64,000 nt of DNA from an uncultured Kiritimatiellota bacterium (GTDB lineage: Bacteria > Verrucomicrobiota > Kiritimatiellia > RFP12 > DVOR01), in contig CALXSF010000011.1 in the NCBI GenBank assembly GCA_944391055.1, positions 1 through 64,000 on the forward strand. Direction: 5' to 3'. The first letter of the stretch is position 1. Each line of letters opens with the position of its first letter. The notes under the pieces were generated by a model. That model searched no databases. It was not told the DNA's origin and saw only the letters and a program-made list of their open reading frames with translations. A program made the position numbers and the translations under genes. Positions 7,711 to 16,351 of this stretch are shown here, one piece after another.

Positions 7711-8627
7711 CGCTCGGGGACCTCGGGGACGGGGATGCCGCGGAAGCGGCGGTGCAACCACAGATATTGCTCGGGGGCCATGCGGATGACGGCCTCCAAG
7801 CGGCGGATGAGCTCGGCGGTGAGCGTGCGGACCGCCGCGTCGTGCGGCTGCCCGTCGGCGGGGGCGACGATGGGGTCGCCGATGGCCACCATCTTGTAAC
7901 GGAGGGTGCCGGTGCGCAGGAACCCGCCCACGAGAAGCGGCGCGCCGGTGCGCAGATGCAGGCGCGCGGGCGAGGTGTAGACAGGGACGGTGTGCCCGAA
8001 GAAGGGGACGGGCGCGCCGGAGGAGCAGAATTGGTCGAAGAGGATGGTCAGGGCGGCCCGCCGCTCCCGCCAGCGGCGCATCGCCTCCCCGGTGAAGCCG
8101 TGGCGCTTGGGGATGATCGTGGCCCCGCCGCGAAAGTTGTGGCGCTCGAGGAAGCGCTGGACGAACGGGTTGTCCATCAGCCGCGCGACGGCGAACATCG
8201 GCCGGGCGCTGGTGATGGCGGTGATGCCGGCCTCCCAGGAGCCCAGGTGCCCCGTGGCGAGGATGACCGGGCCGGAGGGCTCGAAGAGGAGCCGCCGGGC
8301 CTCGGGCGTCATCTCCAACGTCACGTAGTCGCGCCAATTCTCCCGGGTGATGACGTGGGAGACGCGCAGCGCCTCGCAGACGTGCCCGACGAAGTGCCCC
8401 ACCGAGTCCCGCGCGATGCGGTAGGCCTCCCGGCGCGTTCGCGCCAGCCCCGCGACGAGCACGTTGTCGACGGCCACCCGCGCCCGCCGCACGCGCCGGA
8501 AGAGGGCGAAGAGCCCCGCCCCGACCCCCCAGCCGATGCGGTAGGCCCACCGCGCCGGCACGAGGCGATAGAGCCGCCACAGCCCCGCGATCAGCAGAAA
8601 CTCAACGTAGTAGACGGCGTTCCTCAT
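7707..8627 (-). CDS. LpxL/HtrB-type lipid acyltransferase
   Basis: A 306-residue inner-membrane enzyme of the lysophospholipid/lipid A acyltransferase family, which transfers a secondary fatty acyl chain to lipid A precursors. An N-terminal hydrophobic segment (VEFLLIAGLWRLYRLV) anchors it. The catalytic HX4E motif is HLGSWE, followed later by ILFDQFCSSGAPVPFFGHTV, a block matching the acceptor-binding region of the family. The ATG at 8627 is preceded by the 2-TM gene 8 bases upstream, and the stop overlaps the HNH start. Its presence supports a lipopolysaccharide-bearing outer membrane. Whether it is LpxL- or LpxM-like cannot be told. Confidence 0.88.
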   Translation of the reverse strand: MRNAVYYVEFLLIAGLWRLYRLVPARWAYRIGWGVGAGLFALFRRVRRARVAVDNVLVAGLARTRREAYRIARDSVGHFVGHVCEALRVSHVITRENWRDYVTLEMTPEARRLLFEPSGPVILATGHLGSWEAGITAITSARPMFAVARLMDNPFVQRFLERHNFRGGATIIPKRHGFTGEAMRRWRERRAALTILFDQFCSSGAPVPFFGHTVPVYTSPARLHLRTGAPLLVGGFLRTGTLRYKMVAIGDPIVAPADGQPHDAAVRTLTAELIRRLEAVIRMAPEQYLWLHRRFRGIPVPEVPER

Positions 8628-8635
8628 GGCGCGGG

Positions 8636-9319
8636 TCACACGGTCTTGGGGGCGGACGCCAGGAGGCGCTCGGCCATCGGGCGGACGCCGGCGTGGTGCC
8701 AGGCGTCGAGCGTGACGGCGCCGCCCTCGAAGCGCAGGCGCAGGATGCCGCGCTTGGCCCACTGCGAATCGTCCACCCCCCGGAGCGCGGCAAGCGGGAA
8801 GCGGCGGGCCCTGCCGAAGCGCGAGACGGTCAGCGCCTCGCCGTCCAGCGCGAGCGCCGTCCCCCACCGCCACGCCACCAGCCCCGCGAGGGCCAGCGCG
8901 GCGAGGAGGCCGATGGCGGCGCTCACGAACTGCGCGCGGATGTCCTCCTCGGAATGGGGGGGCGTCAGCATCGCCGCCCGGGTGGCCTCCACGTCGTTCA
9001 TGCGCGGGTCCCCGGCGGAGACCCAGGAGTTGAAGGTGTCGGAAAGCTTGGCGGGCGGCTCCATCCCCGCCGCGCGGAAGGCCTCGGTCAGCGGCGCCAC
9101 GCCGGTCTTGGCGGTGTTCACCCAATCGGCGGCGGGGATCTTCTCGGCCGCCGTGCGCGCGGCCAGGCGCTCGGCCACGGGGGCCGTCCGGGCGTTCTCG
9201 CGCGGGTAGCCGATCTTCCCGTCGTAGACGAACCACCCGGCGAAGGCCACGAACAGCAGCGCCACGCCCAGAAAGCGCGCCGCGTATTCCCGATTGATCG
9301 TTGTCCTCAACGTTTCCAT
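8636..9319 (-). CDS. Two-TM membrane protein with PH-like C-terminal segment
   Basis: This 227-residue protein has a membrane helix at about 14-34 (FLGVALLFVAFAGWFVY), a soluble loop of about 90 residues that is presumably periplasmic, a second helix at about 130-150, and a cytoplasmic tail whose alternating strands (ALALDGEALTVSRFGRARRF, then RLRFEGGAVTLD) resemble a bacterial PH domain. I do not recognise the family. The start is the ATG at 9319; the minus-strand extended -10 TATAGT at 9332-9327 predicts +1 at 9320, so the message looks leaderless. It heads the run LpxL-HNH-coiled-coil lipoprotein. Confidence 0.75.
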   Translation of the reverse strand: METLRTTINREYAARFLGVALLFVAFAGWFVYDGKIGYPRENARTAPVAERLAARTAAEKIPAADWVNTAKTGVAPLTEAFRAAGMEPPAKLSDTFNSWVSAGDPRMNDVEATRAAMLTPPHSEEDIRAQFVSAAIGLLAALALAGLVAWRWGTALALDGEALTVSRFGRARRFPLAALRGVDDSQWAKRGILRLRFEGGAVTLDAWHHAGVRPMAERLLASAPKTV

Positions 9320-9326
9320 GCCGCTA

Positions 9327-9332
9327 ACTATA
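9327..9332 (-). promoter_or_regulatory. Extended -10 box, leaderless start of the 2-TM gene
   Basis: TTGGTATAGT on the minus strand supplies TGG plus TATAGT; predicted +1 is 9320, next to the ATG at 9319. Confidence 0.5.
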
Positions 9333-9440
9333 CCAAAATCCAACGCCCGGGGCGGGCCCGCCCCCGGAGATTGCGCACCCGTAATCCCCCGGCCATCCGG
9401 CGGCAAGGTCGGCCCCGCGCCCGCCGCCCGCGCGCTGTGG

Positions 9441-9446
9441 TATAAT
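9441..9446 (+). promoter_or_regulatory. guaA -10 box, leaderless start
   Basis: TGTGGTATAAT contains a perfect TATAAT whose predicted +1 (9453) is exactly the A of the guaA ATG. There is no ribosome site between box and start. Confidence 0.65.
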
Positions 9447-9452
9447 GCGGGC

Positions 9453-11000
9453 ATGGAAAGACAGGAAGAAATTGTGGTGCTGGACTTCGGCTCCCAGTAC
9501 AGCCAGTTGATCGCCCGGCGCATCCGCGAATGCCACGTCTACAGCCAGGTGCTCCCCTTCACGACCCCCCCCGAGCGCCTGCGCGCGATCGCCCCCAAAG
9601 GCATCATCCTTTCCGGCGGGCCGTGCAGCGTCTACGAGGCGGGCGCGCCGCGCGTCGACCCCGCGCTCTTCGGCCTCGGCGTCCCCGTCCTGGGCATCTG
9701 CTACGGGATGCAGCTGATGGTGCAGACGCTCGGCGGGCGCGTCGGCCCCGGGACGGCCCGCGAGTACGGCCGCGCCGAGCTGCGTGTGGCCGACCCCGCG
9801 AGCCCGCTCTTCGCCGGCATCCCCGAACGCTCCGTCATGTGGATGAGCCACGGCGACAAGGTGCTCGCCACGCCCCCCGGCACCCGGACCCTCGCCGTGA
9901 CGGACAACACCGAGCACGCCGCCGTGCAGATCGGCGACGCCCCGCTCTTCGGCATCCAATTCCACCCCGAGGTCGTCCACTCCGAGCACGGCGCCGCGCT
10001 CCTGCGCAACTTCTGCCACGCCGTCTGCGGCTGCCGCGGCACCTGGTCGATGGCCGGCTTCATCGAGACGCAGACCGCCGCCATCCGCGAGACCGTCGGC
10101 GGGCGCCACGTCATCCTCGGCCTCTCCGGCGGCGTGGACAGCTCCGTCGCCGCGGCCCTCATCCACCGCGCCATCGGCCGCCAGCTCACCTGCATCTTCG
10201 TGGACAACGGCCTCCTGCGCAAAAACGAGGCCGCCCGCGTCCGCAAGCTCTTCGCCGACAACTTCGCGATGGACCTGCGCTTCATCGACGCCTCCGACAC
10301 CTTCCTCGCCAAGCTCGCCAACGTCTCCGAGCCCGAGGCCAAGCGCAAGATCATCGGCCACACCTTCATCGACGTCTTCGCCGACGCCGCCCGCTCCATC
10401 CCCGACGCCACCTTCCTCGCCCAGGGCACCACCTACCCCGACGTCATCGAATCCGTCCCCATCAACGGCAACCCCGCCGCCATGATCAAGAGCCACCACA
10501 ACGTCGGTGGCCTCCCGCCGGATCTGAAGTTCACCCTCCTCGAGCCCCTCTCCCGGCTCTTCAAGGACGAGGTCCGCGAGGTCGGCCGCCTCCTCGGCCT
10601 CCCCGAGGACGTCGTCATGCGCCAGCCCTTCCCCGGCCCCGGCCTCGGCGTCCGCTGCCTCGGCGCGCTCGACCGCGGCAAGCTCGACATCCTGCGCGAG
10701 GCCGACGACATCTTCGTCGAGGAGATCAAGGCCGCCGGGCTCTACCACAAACTCTGGCAGGCCTTCTGCGTCTTCCTCCCCGTCCGCTCCGTCGGCGTCA
10801 TGGGCGACCAGCGCACCTACGACTACGTCGTCGCCCTGCGCGCCGTCACCTCCACCGACGGCATGACCGCCGACTGGGCCGCCCTCCCCGAGCCCCTCAT
10901 CCGCCGCGTCTCCGCGCGCATCGTCAACGAGGTCCGCGGCGTCAACCGCGTCGTCCTCGACGTCACCTCCAAGCCGCCAGGCACCATCGAGTGGGAATGA
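9453..11000 (+). CDS. guaA: GMP synthase (glutamine-hydrolysing)
   Basis: GuaA converts XMP to GMP using glutamine and ATP. It is 515 residues (family about 525). The N-terminal class I amidotransferase has the nucleophile in GICYGMQLM (about residue 84) and the catalytic His/Glu in FHPEVVHSE. The ATP-pyrophosphatase domain has the PP-loop LSGGVDSS near residue 224, and the C-terminal dimerisation domain ends in KPPGTIEWE, as in nearly all GuaA proteins. The ATG at 9453 was chosen by homology (MERQEEIVVLDFGSQYSQ); the -10 box predicts +1 at the same base. A strong hairpin follows the stop. Confidence 0.97.
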   Translation: MERQEEIVVLDFGSQYSQLIARRIRECHVYSQVLPFTTPPERLRAIAPKGIILSGGPCSVYEAGAPRVDPALFGLGVPVLGICYGMQLMVQTLGGRVGPGTAREYGRAELRVADPASPLFAGIPERSVMWMSHGDKVLATPPGTRTLAVTDNTEHAAVQIGDAPLFGIQFHPEVVHSEHGAALLRNFCHAVCGCRGTWSMAGFIETQTAAIRETVGGRHVILGLSGGVDSSVAAALIHRAIGRQLTCIFVDNGLLRKNEAARVRKLFADNFAMDLRFIDASDTFLAKLANVSEPEAKRKIIGHTFIDVFADAARSIPDATFLAQGTTYPDVIESVPINGNPAAMIKSHHNVGGLPPDLKFTLLEPLSRLFKDEVREVGRLLGLPEDVVMRQPFPGPGLGVRCLGALDRGKLDILREADDIFVEEIKAAGLYHKLWQAFCVFLPVRSVGVMGDQRTYDYVVALRAVTSTDGMTADWAALPEPLIRRVSARIVNEVRGVNRVVLDVTSKPPGTIEWE

Positions 11001-11011
11001 GCGCCCGACGA

Positions 11012-11049
11012 TTGCGCAGCCTTGCACGCCAAGGCTGCGCAACGTGTTT
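11012..11049 (+). terminator. guaA terminator
   Basis: TTGCGCAGCCTTG (11012-11024) and its perfect complement (11030-11042) form a 13-bp stem with a 5-base loop, followed by a T-rich CGTGTTTT. Confidence 0.7.
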
Positions 11050-11182
11050 TGGGGCCAAAGGCGCGCAGGCCGTCGCCGGATCTGCGCAGGGCGCGTGGGA
11101 GGGCGCGGGAGACACGCATGGGCCAGGCAGCCTTTCGGGCGGCGCGGGGAGGCGGATGAAGGAGGCGGCGCCAGGCACTGGT

Positions 11183-11211
11183 TTGACGCGCGGGGACGGA
11201 TGTGATATGGT
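11183..11211 (+). promoter_or_regulatory. Promoter of the secG-rpoZ-smpB-tatA operon
   Basis: TTGACG (11183-11188) and TATGGT (11206-11211) are 17 bases apart, with an upstream TGTGA extension. Predicted +1 is about 11218, giving a leader of about 28 bases with a GGAAAAGG ribosome site before secG. Confidence 0.65.
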
Positions 11212-11245
11212 AAAGCGAACCCTTCGGAAAGGAAAAGGTTTTGCG

Positions 11246-11623
11246 ATGATGGCGATTGTGCTTGGCATTTTGTTCGTCCTTGAGGCGATTGTGGCGCTGC
11301 TGATGGTGGCGGTGGTGATGTTGCAGCCGCCCAAAGACCCCTCGGGCGGGATGGGCTCGGCCTTCGGCGGGGGCTTCGGCGAGGAGGTCTTCGGCGGGCG
11401 CACGGGCAACGTGCTCAGCCGCGCCACGGTGGTGTTGGGCGTGCTGCTGATCCTGAACACGCTGGGCATCGCCATGATCATGAGCGGCGGCGGAACCGGG
11501 ACTTCGCTGGCCGACCGCCAGGAGGCGCCCGCGCCCGCGGCGCCGGAGCCGGCGCTGCCGGCCAACAGCCCGCTTTCCGACGTGGCGCCCGCGCCGGCGC
11601 AAGGCGCGGGGCAAACCCCTTGA
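11246..11623 (+). CDS. secG: Preprotein translocase subunit SecG
   Basis: SecG is the small third subunit of the SecYEG channel. This 125-residue version has two membrane helices (MAIVLGILFVLEAIVALLM and about residues 60-80) flanking the family hallmark loop QPPKDPSGGMGSAFGGGFG. The C-terminal 40 residues are an Ala/Pro-rich tail beyond the usual length. Two in-frame ATGs occur at 11246 and 11249; the first is taken. A GGAAAAGG site lies upstream. It heads a four-gene run with rpoZ, smpB and tatA, linking secretion, transcription and ribosome rescue. Confidence 0.93.
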   Translation: MMAIVLGILFVLEAIVALLMVAVVMLQPPKDPSGGMGSAFGGGFGEEVFGGRTGNVLSRATVVLGVLLILNTLGIAMIMSGGGTGTSLADRQEAPAPAAPEPALPANSPLSDVAPAPAQGAGQTP

Positions 11624-11636
11624 ACGGAGGAGTCGC

Positions 11637-11888
11637 ATGAACCTTGAAATGCTCGAAAAGGCCCGCACGCGGGTGCCCAGCATCCCCGTGCTCGTCAACC
11701 TCGTCTCCAAGCGCACGCGCCAGCTGAACCGCGGCGAGCGCCCCTTCCTGCGGCCGATCTCGAAGTTCGAGGACAAGTCGGACATCGCGCTGCGCGAGAT
11801 CGCCGAGGGGCTCGTGGTGGCCCAGGTGGACATGGACGCCGTGGAGAAGCACATGGAGGCGCAGGCCCGCTGGGGCCGCCACCTGTGA
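11637..11888 (+). CDS. rpoZ: RNA polymerase omega subunit
   Basis: This 83-residue protein matches omega: VLVNLVSKRTRQLNRGERPFL corresponds to the conserved 'llv.aakRarqL..G' helix and DIALREIAEGLVV to the 'vALrEIaegkv' helix. Omega chaperones the beta-prime subunit. An AACGGAGGAG ribosome site precedes the ATG at 11637, 13 bases after secG. Confidence 0.88.
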   Translation: MNLEMLEKARTRVPSIPVLVNLVSKRTRQLNRGERPFLRPISKFEDKSDIALREIAEGLVVAQVDMDAVEKHMEAQARWGRHL

Positions 11889-11905
11889 GCCGGTAGGGCG
11901 CGGCC

Positions 11906-12391
11906 ATGGCCTCGGCCAAAAAAAGCGGGAAGGGATCGTCGGCCACCCTTGTGGAAAACCGCAAGGCGCGGCATGATTACGCCATCCTGGAACGTTTCGA
12001 GGCCGGCATCGAGCTCGTCGGCACCGAGGTGAAGGTGCTCCGCAACGGCGAGGGCGGCCTGCTCGGCGCGTGGTGCAAGGTGGACGAGCGCAACCAGCTC
12101 TGGCTGATGCAGGTGCGCATCCCGCCCTACGCCTTCGGTAACCGCTTCAACCACGAGTCGCTCCGCCAACGCCGCCTGCTCATGCACCGGGCCGAGATCC
12201 TGCGTCTGCGGGCGAAGGTGGAGCAAAAGGGGCTCTCGCTCATCCCGCTGCGCCTCTACCTCAGCCCCCGCGGCAAGGTGAAGGTGGAGGTGGCCCTTTG
12301 CCAGGGCAAAAACCAATACGACCGCCGCGAAACCATCAAACGCCGCGAGGCGGATCGCGCCGCCGCGCGGGCTGTCCGCGTCTATCGCTGA
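11906..12391 (+). CDS. smpB: SsrA-binding protein SmpB
   Basis: SmpB (161 residues) binds tmRNA for rescue of stalled ribosomes. Conserved blocks are all present: VENRKARHDYAILERFEAGI, GTEVKVLRNGEG, the LLMHRAEILRL segment, GLSLIPLRLYLSPRGKVKVE and the basic tail GKNQYDRRETIKRREADR. The first dozen residues are a Lys/Ser-rich extension. It follows rpoZ by 17 bases with only a weak ribosome site (GGTAGGG), suggesting read-through coupling within the operon. No ssrA gene is in the window. Confidence 0.96.
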   Translation: MASAKKSGKGSSATLVENRKARHDYAILERFEAGIELVGTEVKVLRNGEGGLLGAWCKVDERNQLWLMQVRIPPYAFGNRFNHESLRQRRLLMHRAEILRLRAKVEQKGLSLIPLRLYLSPRGKVKVEVALCQGKNQYDRRETIKRREADRAAARAVRVYR

Positions 12392-12412
12392 TCTTACGAA
12401 AGGAACCCACCC

Positions 12413-12625
12413 ATGCGTCCAGGATTGTGGCAGATTCTCATCGTCGTCCTCATCATCGCCCTCGTCTTCGGCGCCAAGAAGATCCCGGAGATCGCCCGGG
12501 CGCTCGGGCGCTCCTCCGGCGAGTTCAAGAAGGGCCTCAAGGAGGGCAACCAGGCCGCCGCCGAGAAGACCGCGGAACTGAAGAAGGAACTCTTCGACGA
12601 CGCCACCCCCGACCAGAAGGCGTGA
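12413..12625 (+). CDS. tatA: Twin-arginine translocase TatA/E subunit
   Basis: A 70-residue TatA-family protein. It has a short periplasmic N-terminus (MRPG), one transmembrane helix ([20 protein letters not shown]), the conserved hinge [14 protein letters not shown], and an amphipathic helix with FKKGLKEG. It would form the protein-conducting part of the Tat system; no tatC is present here. A GAAAGGA site precedes the ATG. A strong terminator follows, closing the secG operon. Confidence 0.9.
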   Translation: MRPGLWQILIVVLIIALVFGAKKIPEIARALGRSSGEFKKGLKEGNQAAAEKTAELKKELFDDATPDQKA

Positions 12626-12638
12626 GCGCCGCGCGCGA

Positions 12639-12670
12639 AGGGCCCCGGCCGCACGGTCGGGGCCCTTTCG
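12639..12670 (+). terminator. Terminator after tatA
   Basis: AAGGGCCCCG pairs with CGGGGCCCTT, extended inward by GCC/GGT around a small loop, and is followed by TTTCG and a TTTT a few bases on. Confidence 0.65.
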
Positions 12671-12703
12671 TCGTTTTGGGGCCTGCGGCGGCGCGCGGTG
12701 TGG

Positions 12704-12709
12704 TATACT
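12704..12709 (+). promoter_or_regulatory. -10 box of the YycJ-like gene, near-leaderless
   Basis: GTGGTATACT has TATACT at 12704-12709; predicted +1 is 12716, two bases before the ATG at 12718. Confidence 0.55.
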
Positions 12710-12717
12710 GTGCGGAC

Positions 12718-13509
12718 ATGAGAGTTTGCGTTTTGGCTTCCGGGAGCAAGGGCAACGCCACCTACGTGGAAGGGGGCGGCACGCGGGTGCTGATTGACGC
12801 GGGGCTTTCCTGCAGGGCGCTGGAGCGGCGCCTGGCGGAGGCGGGGCTCGGGGACGGGGGGCTCGACGGCATCCTCGTCACCCACGAGCACGCCGACCAC
12901 GTGGCCGGGCTGGCCCGCTTCGCCGCGCGCCACGGCCTGACCGTCTACGCCAACGAGGGCACCGCCGCGGTGGTCGAACGCCAATGCCGGCTGGGGGGGA
13001 CGCCGCCGCCGGACTTCGCGGTCTTCGAATCGCGCGTGCCCTTCGCGCTCGGCGGGCTCACCGTCACGGGCGTGCGCGTCAGCCACGACACCGCCGAGCC
13101 CGTGGCCTACACGCTGGACGACGGCGCGGCCCGCCTGGGCTACTTCACCGACCTTGGCTTCGTCTCCCGCGAGGTGGCCGCCGCCTTCGCCGGCTGCGCC
13201 GCGCTGATCCTGGAATCGAACCACGACCCGCAGATGCTCCGCGCCTCCGGCCGCCCCTTCGCCCTCGTGGCCCGCATCGCCGGCGAGTCGGGGCACCTTT
13301 CCAACGACCAGGCGTGCGAGGCCCTCGCCGCCCACTGCCCCGCCACCCTCCGCCGCCTGGTGCTGGCCCACCTCTCCGAGGAGTGCAACCAGCCCGCCGT
13401 CGCCCGCGCGCTGATGGCCCGCACCCTCCGCGGGATCGGCCGCGAGGATCTGGCCGAAAGCCTCCTCGTGGCCGGCCAGGACCGCCCCCTCCCACCCTTC
13501 GAGCTCTGA
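12718..13509 (+). CDS. YycJ/WalJ-like metallo-beta-lactamase-fold hydrolase
   Basis: A 263-residue MBL-fold protein close to the YycJ (WalJ) family: the opening MRVCVLASGSKGNATYVEG and metal ligands THEHADH, followed by SHDTAEPVAYTL and ESNHDPQML, are its landmarks. In Firmicutes such proteins have been linked to double-stranded DNA exonuclease activity and cell-wall control. The ATG at 12718 was chosen because the longer open frame crosses the tatA terminator and because the promoter box is just upstream. The gene starts a run with ade, the aminotransferase and rsmB. Confidence 0.88.
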   Translation: MRVCVLASGSKGNATYVEGGGTRVLIDAGLSCRALERRLAEAGLGDGGLDGILVTHEHADHVAGLARFAARHGLTVYANEGTAAVVERQCRLGGTPPPDFAVFESRVPFALGGLTVTGVRVSHDTAEPVAYTLDDGAARLGYFTDLGFVSREVAAAFAGCAALILESNHDPQMLRASGRPFALVARIAGESGHLSNDQACEALAAHCPATLRRLVLAHLSEECNQPAVARALMARTLRGIGREDLAESLLVAGQDRPLPPFEL

Positions 13510-13512
13510 CCC

Positions 13513-15156
13513 ATGCGAACGCCCCAATCCATCCGAACCTGCGTGGACGTGGCCCTGCGCCGGCGCCCCGCCGACGTTGTCATCCGCGGCGCGCGCCTCT
13601 TCGACCTGGCCACCGGCGAGCTCACGCACGCCGACCTCGCCCTCTGCGGCGAGCGCATCGCCGCCGTCGGCGAAGGCTACGAGGGGCGCGCCGTCGTCGA
13701 CGCCCGCGGCCTCACCGCCGTCCCCGGCTTCGTCGACGCGCACTGCCACGTCGAATCCTCCCTTCTCACCCCCTACGAATGGGAGCGGCTCGTCCTCCCC
13801 CACGGCGTCACCGCCGCTGTCTGCGACCCGCACGAGCTGGCCAACGTCGCCGGCGCGACCGCCATCGACTACTTCCGCGCCTGCGCCGCGGGGATGCTCC
13901 TGCGCCTCCAAGTCCAGATTCCCTCCTGCGTCCCCGCCCTCCCCGGCGAGGAGGCCGGCGCGGCGCTCGACGCGCGGGCGATCGCCCCCTACGCCGCCGA
14001 CGGCGCGCTCGCCGAGTTCATGAACGTGCCCGGCGTGCTCGGCGGCGACCCCGACGCCCTCGCCAAGCTCGCGGCCTTCTCCGGGCGCCCCGTCGACGGC
14101 CACGCGCCCCTCGTCTCGGGCGACGCGCTCAACGCCCTCTGCGCCGCCGGCGTCGCCAACGACCACGAGTGCTGCTCCGCCGCCGAGGCCCTTGGGAAGA
14201 TCCGCCGCGGCATGACCGTGCTCATCCGCGCCGGCAGCGTCGCCAAGAACCTCGACGCCCTCGCCCCGCTCCTCACCCTCACCCTCTGCGACCGCCTCTG
14301 CCTCTGCACCGACGACCGCGACCCCCTCGACGTCCGCGACGAGGGCCACCTCGACGCCGCCATCCGCGCCGCCATCGCGCGCGGGCTCGACCCCCTGGCC
14401 GTCTACCGCGCCGCCTGCCTCACCCCCGCCCGCGCCTTCGGCTGGCAGGGGCGCGGGCTGCTCGCGCCGGGCTTCGCCGCCGACGTCGCCCTGCTCTCCG
14501 ACCTCGCCGGGTGCCGCGTCGAGCGGGTCGTCTGCCGGGGGCGCTTGGTCGACGACGCGGCCTTCGCCGCGCGCCCCCCCGCGCCCGACGACGCCCCCTT
14601 CCGCCGTTCCGTCCGCTGCCGCCCCCTCACGCCCGGGGACTTCGCCCCCCCGCCCCGCGCCGGGGCGCGCGCCATCGCCGTGGGGGAGGGCACCCTCCTC
14701 ACCCGCGACGTCCCCGCCGAGGGCGACGGCCTCGCGCTGGGTGCGCTCGTCGAGCGCCACGGCGGCAGCGGCCGCGTCGGCAAGGCCTGGGTCGCGGGCT
14801 TCGGCCTCCGGGCCGGCGCCCTCGCCTCCACCGTGGGGCACGACTCCCACAACCTCTGCGTCGTCGGCGCCGACCCCGCGGACATGGCCGCCGCCGCCAA
14901 CGCCGTCCGCGAACAGGGCGGCGGCTTCGCCGTCGCCGCCGGGGGCGCCGTCCGCGCCTGCCTGCCGCTGCCCATCGGCGGGCTGATGGCCGACCGCCCC
15001 GCCGCCGAGGTGGCCGACGCCCTGGCGGGCCTGCGCCGCGCCGCCCGCGAGGCCACCGGCACGCCGCTGGCCAATCCCTTCCTCGCCCTCGCCTTCCTGC
15101 CGCTCCCGGTCATCCCCGAGGCCAGGCTGACGCTCGGGGGCTTCATTCACGTCTGA
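13513..15156 (+). CDS. ade: Adenine deaminase
   Basis: A 547-residue amidohydrolase matching the Ade/YicP family, which converts adenine to hypoxanthine for purine salvage. Metal ligands are in DAHCHVESSLLTPYEW, and the family-specific blocks CDPHELANVAG, EFMNVPGVLGGD, DGHAPLVSG and the late ASTVGHDSHNLCVVG are all intact. The start is the ATG at 13513, three bases after the previous stop, so the gene is surely co-transcribed with it. It is about 40 residues shorter than the E. coli enzyme. Confidence 0.94.
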   Translation: MRTPQSIRTCVDVALRRRPADVVIRGARLFDLATGELTHADLALCGERIAAVGEGYEGRAVVDARGLTAVPGFVDAHCHVESSLLTPYEWERLVLPHGVTAAVCDPHELANVAGATAIDYFRACAAGMLLRLQVQIPSCVPALPGEEAGAALDARAIAPYAADGALAEFMNVPGVLGGDPDALAKLAAFSGRPVDGHAPLVSGDALNALCAAGVANDHECCSAAEALGKIRRGMTVLIRAGSVAKNLDALAPLLTLTLCDRLCLCTDDRDPLDVRDEGHLDAAIRAAIARGLDPLAVYRAACLTPARAFGWQGRGLLAPGFAADVALLSDLAGCRVERVVCRGRLVDDAAFAARPPAPDDAPFRRSVRCRPLTPGDFAPPPRAGARAIAVGEGTLLTRDVPAEGDGLALGALVERHGGSGRVGKAWVAGFGLRAGALASTVGHDSHNLCVVGADPADMAAAANAVREQGGGFAVAAGGAVRACLPLPIGGLMADRPAAEVADALAGLRRAAREATGTPLANPFLALAFLPLPVIPEARLTLGGFIHV

Positions 15157-15166
15157 GGAGACGCCC

Positions 15167-16351
15167 ATGCAGCGACTCATCGCCCAAGACATCGCCGAGG
15201 CCATGGCCAACGCCTCGTGGATCCGCCGGATGTTCGAGGCCGGCAACGAGCTCCGCAAGAGCCGCGGCCCGGAAAACGTCTTCGACTTCTCCCTCGGCAA
15301 CCCCGACGTCCCCCCGCCCGCCAAGGCCCGCGACGTCCTCCGCGCCTTGGCCGACGACGCGGTGCGCCCCTGCGGCCTGGGCTACATGCCCAACGCCGGG
15401 CTCCCCGCCTTCCGCGACGCCCTCGCCGCCAAACTCGCGCGCGAGCAGGGCGTCCCCCTCGCCGGGGGCCACGTCATCGCCACCGTCGGCGCCGCCGGCG
15501 CGCTCGTCGCCTTCTTCCGCGCCACGCTCGAGCGCGGCGACGAGGTGCTGGTCCCCGCCCCCTACTTCGTGGAATACGGCTTCTACTGCGGCCACTTCGG
15601 CGGCACGCTCCGCCCCGTGCCCATGCGGGGGCCCGACTTCGCGCTCGACCCCGAGGCCCTCCTGGCGCAGGTCACCGACCGCACCCGCGCCATCCTCATC
15701 AACTCCCCCAACAACCCCACCGGCGCCATCTACGGCGACGACGCCCTCCGCGCCTTGGCCGACGGCGTGAACCGCCTCAACGCCGGGCGCGCGCGTCCCC
15801 TTTGGCTGCTCTCCGACGAGCCCTACCGCGTCTTCGCCTTCGACGGCGCCGCCGTCCCGCCCATCCTCTGCCTCAGCCCGTGGGCCGTCGTCCTCGGCTC
15901 CTTCTCCAAGAGCCTTTCCCTCGCCGGCGAGCGCATCGGCTACGTGGCCGTCAACCCCGCCCTCCCCGACGTCGGGACGCTTCTGGCCGCCCTCACCCTC
16001 ACCAACCGGACCCTCGGCTACGTCAACGCCCCCATCCTCGGCCAGCGCCTCGCCCTCGCGCTCCTCGACGAACAAGTCGACCTCGCCCTCTACGATGCCC
16101 GCCGCAAGGCGATGGCCGCCCTGCTCGCCGAGGCCGGGCTCCGCTTCGCCATGCCCAAGGGCGCCTTCTACTTCTTCCCGGAAGCGCCCGGCGGCGACGA
16201 CGTCGCCTTCTGCCAGCGGCTGCTGGGGCAGGGCGTCATCGCCGTCCCCGGGCGCGGCTTCGGCATGGCCGGGCACATCCGCCTGTGCAGCGCCGTGCCG
16301 ATGGAGACCATCCGCCGCGCCGCCCCCGCCCTCAAGGCCGCCTGCCGATGA
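15167..16351 (+). CDS. Class I/II PLP aminotransferase
   Basis: A 394-residue fold-type I aminotransferase. The motifs are INSPNNPTGAIY, SDEPYRVFAF (PLP-binding Asp and Tyr) and GSFSKSLSLAGERIGY, where the lysine of FSKS forms the Schiff base; an arginine near the end (GHIRLCSA) fits carboxylate binding. It is closest in style to aspartate or broad-range amino-acid aminotransferases; the substrate is not predictable. A GAGGAG site precedes the ATG. Its stop overlaps the rsmB start (ATGA). Confidence 0.88.
   Translation: MQRLIAQDIAEAMANASWIRRMFEAGNELRKSRGPENVFDFSLGNPDVPPPAKARDVLRALADDAVRPCGLGYMPNAGLPAFRDALAAKLAREQGVPLAGGHVIATVGAAGALVAFFRATLERGDEVLVPAPYFVEYGFYCGHFGGTLRPVPMRGPDFALDPEALLAQVTDRTRAILINSPNNPTGAIYGDDALRALADGVNRLNAGRARPLWLLSDEPYRVFAFDGAAVPPILCLSPWAVVLGSFSKSLSLAGERIGYVAVNPALPDVGTLLAALTLTNRTLGYVNAPILGQRLALALLDEQVDLALYDARRKAMAALLAEAGLRFAMPKGAFYFFPEAPGGDDVAFCQRLLGQGVIAVPGRGFGMAGHIRLCSAVPMETIRRAAPALKAACR

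Noticed and set aside
9530-11245. A long frame through guaA joined to secG as a fusion protein
   Set aside because: The guaA part is out of frame low-complexity sequence. A terminator and the secG promoter lie between, and SecG similarity begins at 11246.
12394-15324. Minus-strand frame of 976 codons opposite the YycJ-like and ade genes
   Set aside because: Both plus-strand genes have full family motifs. The antisense frame is low-complexity Gly/Ala/Glu sequence without domains.
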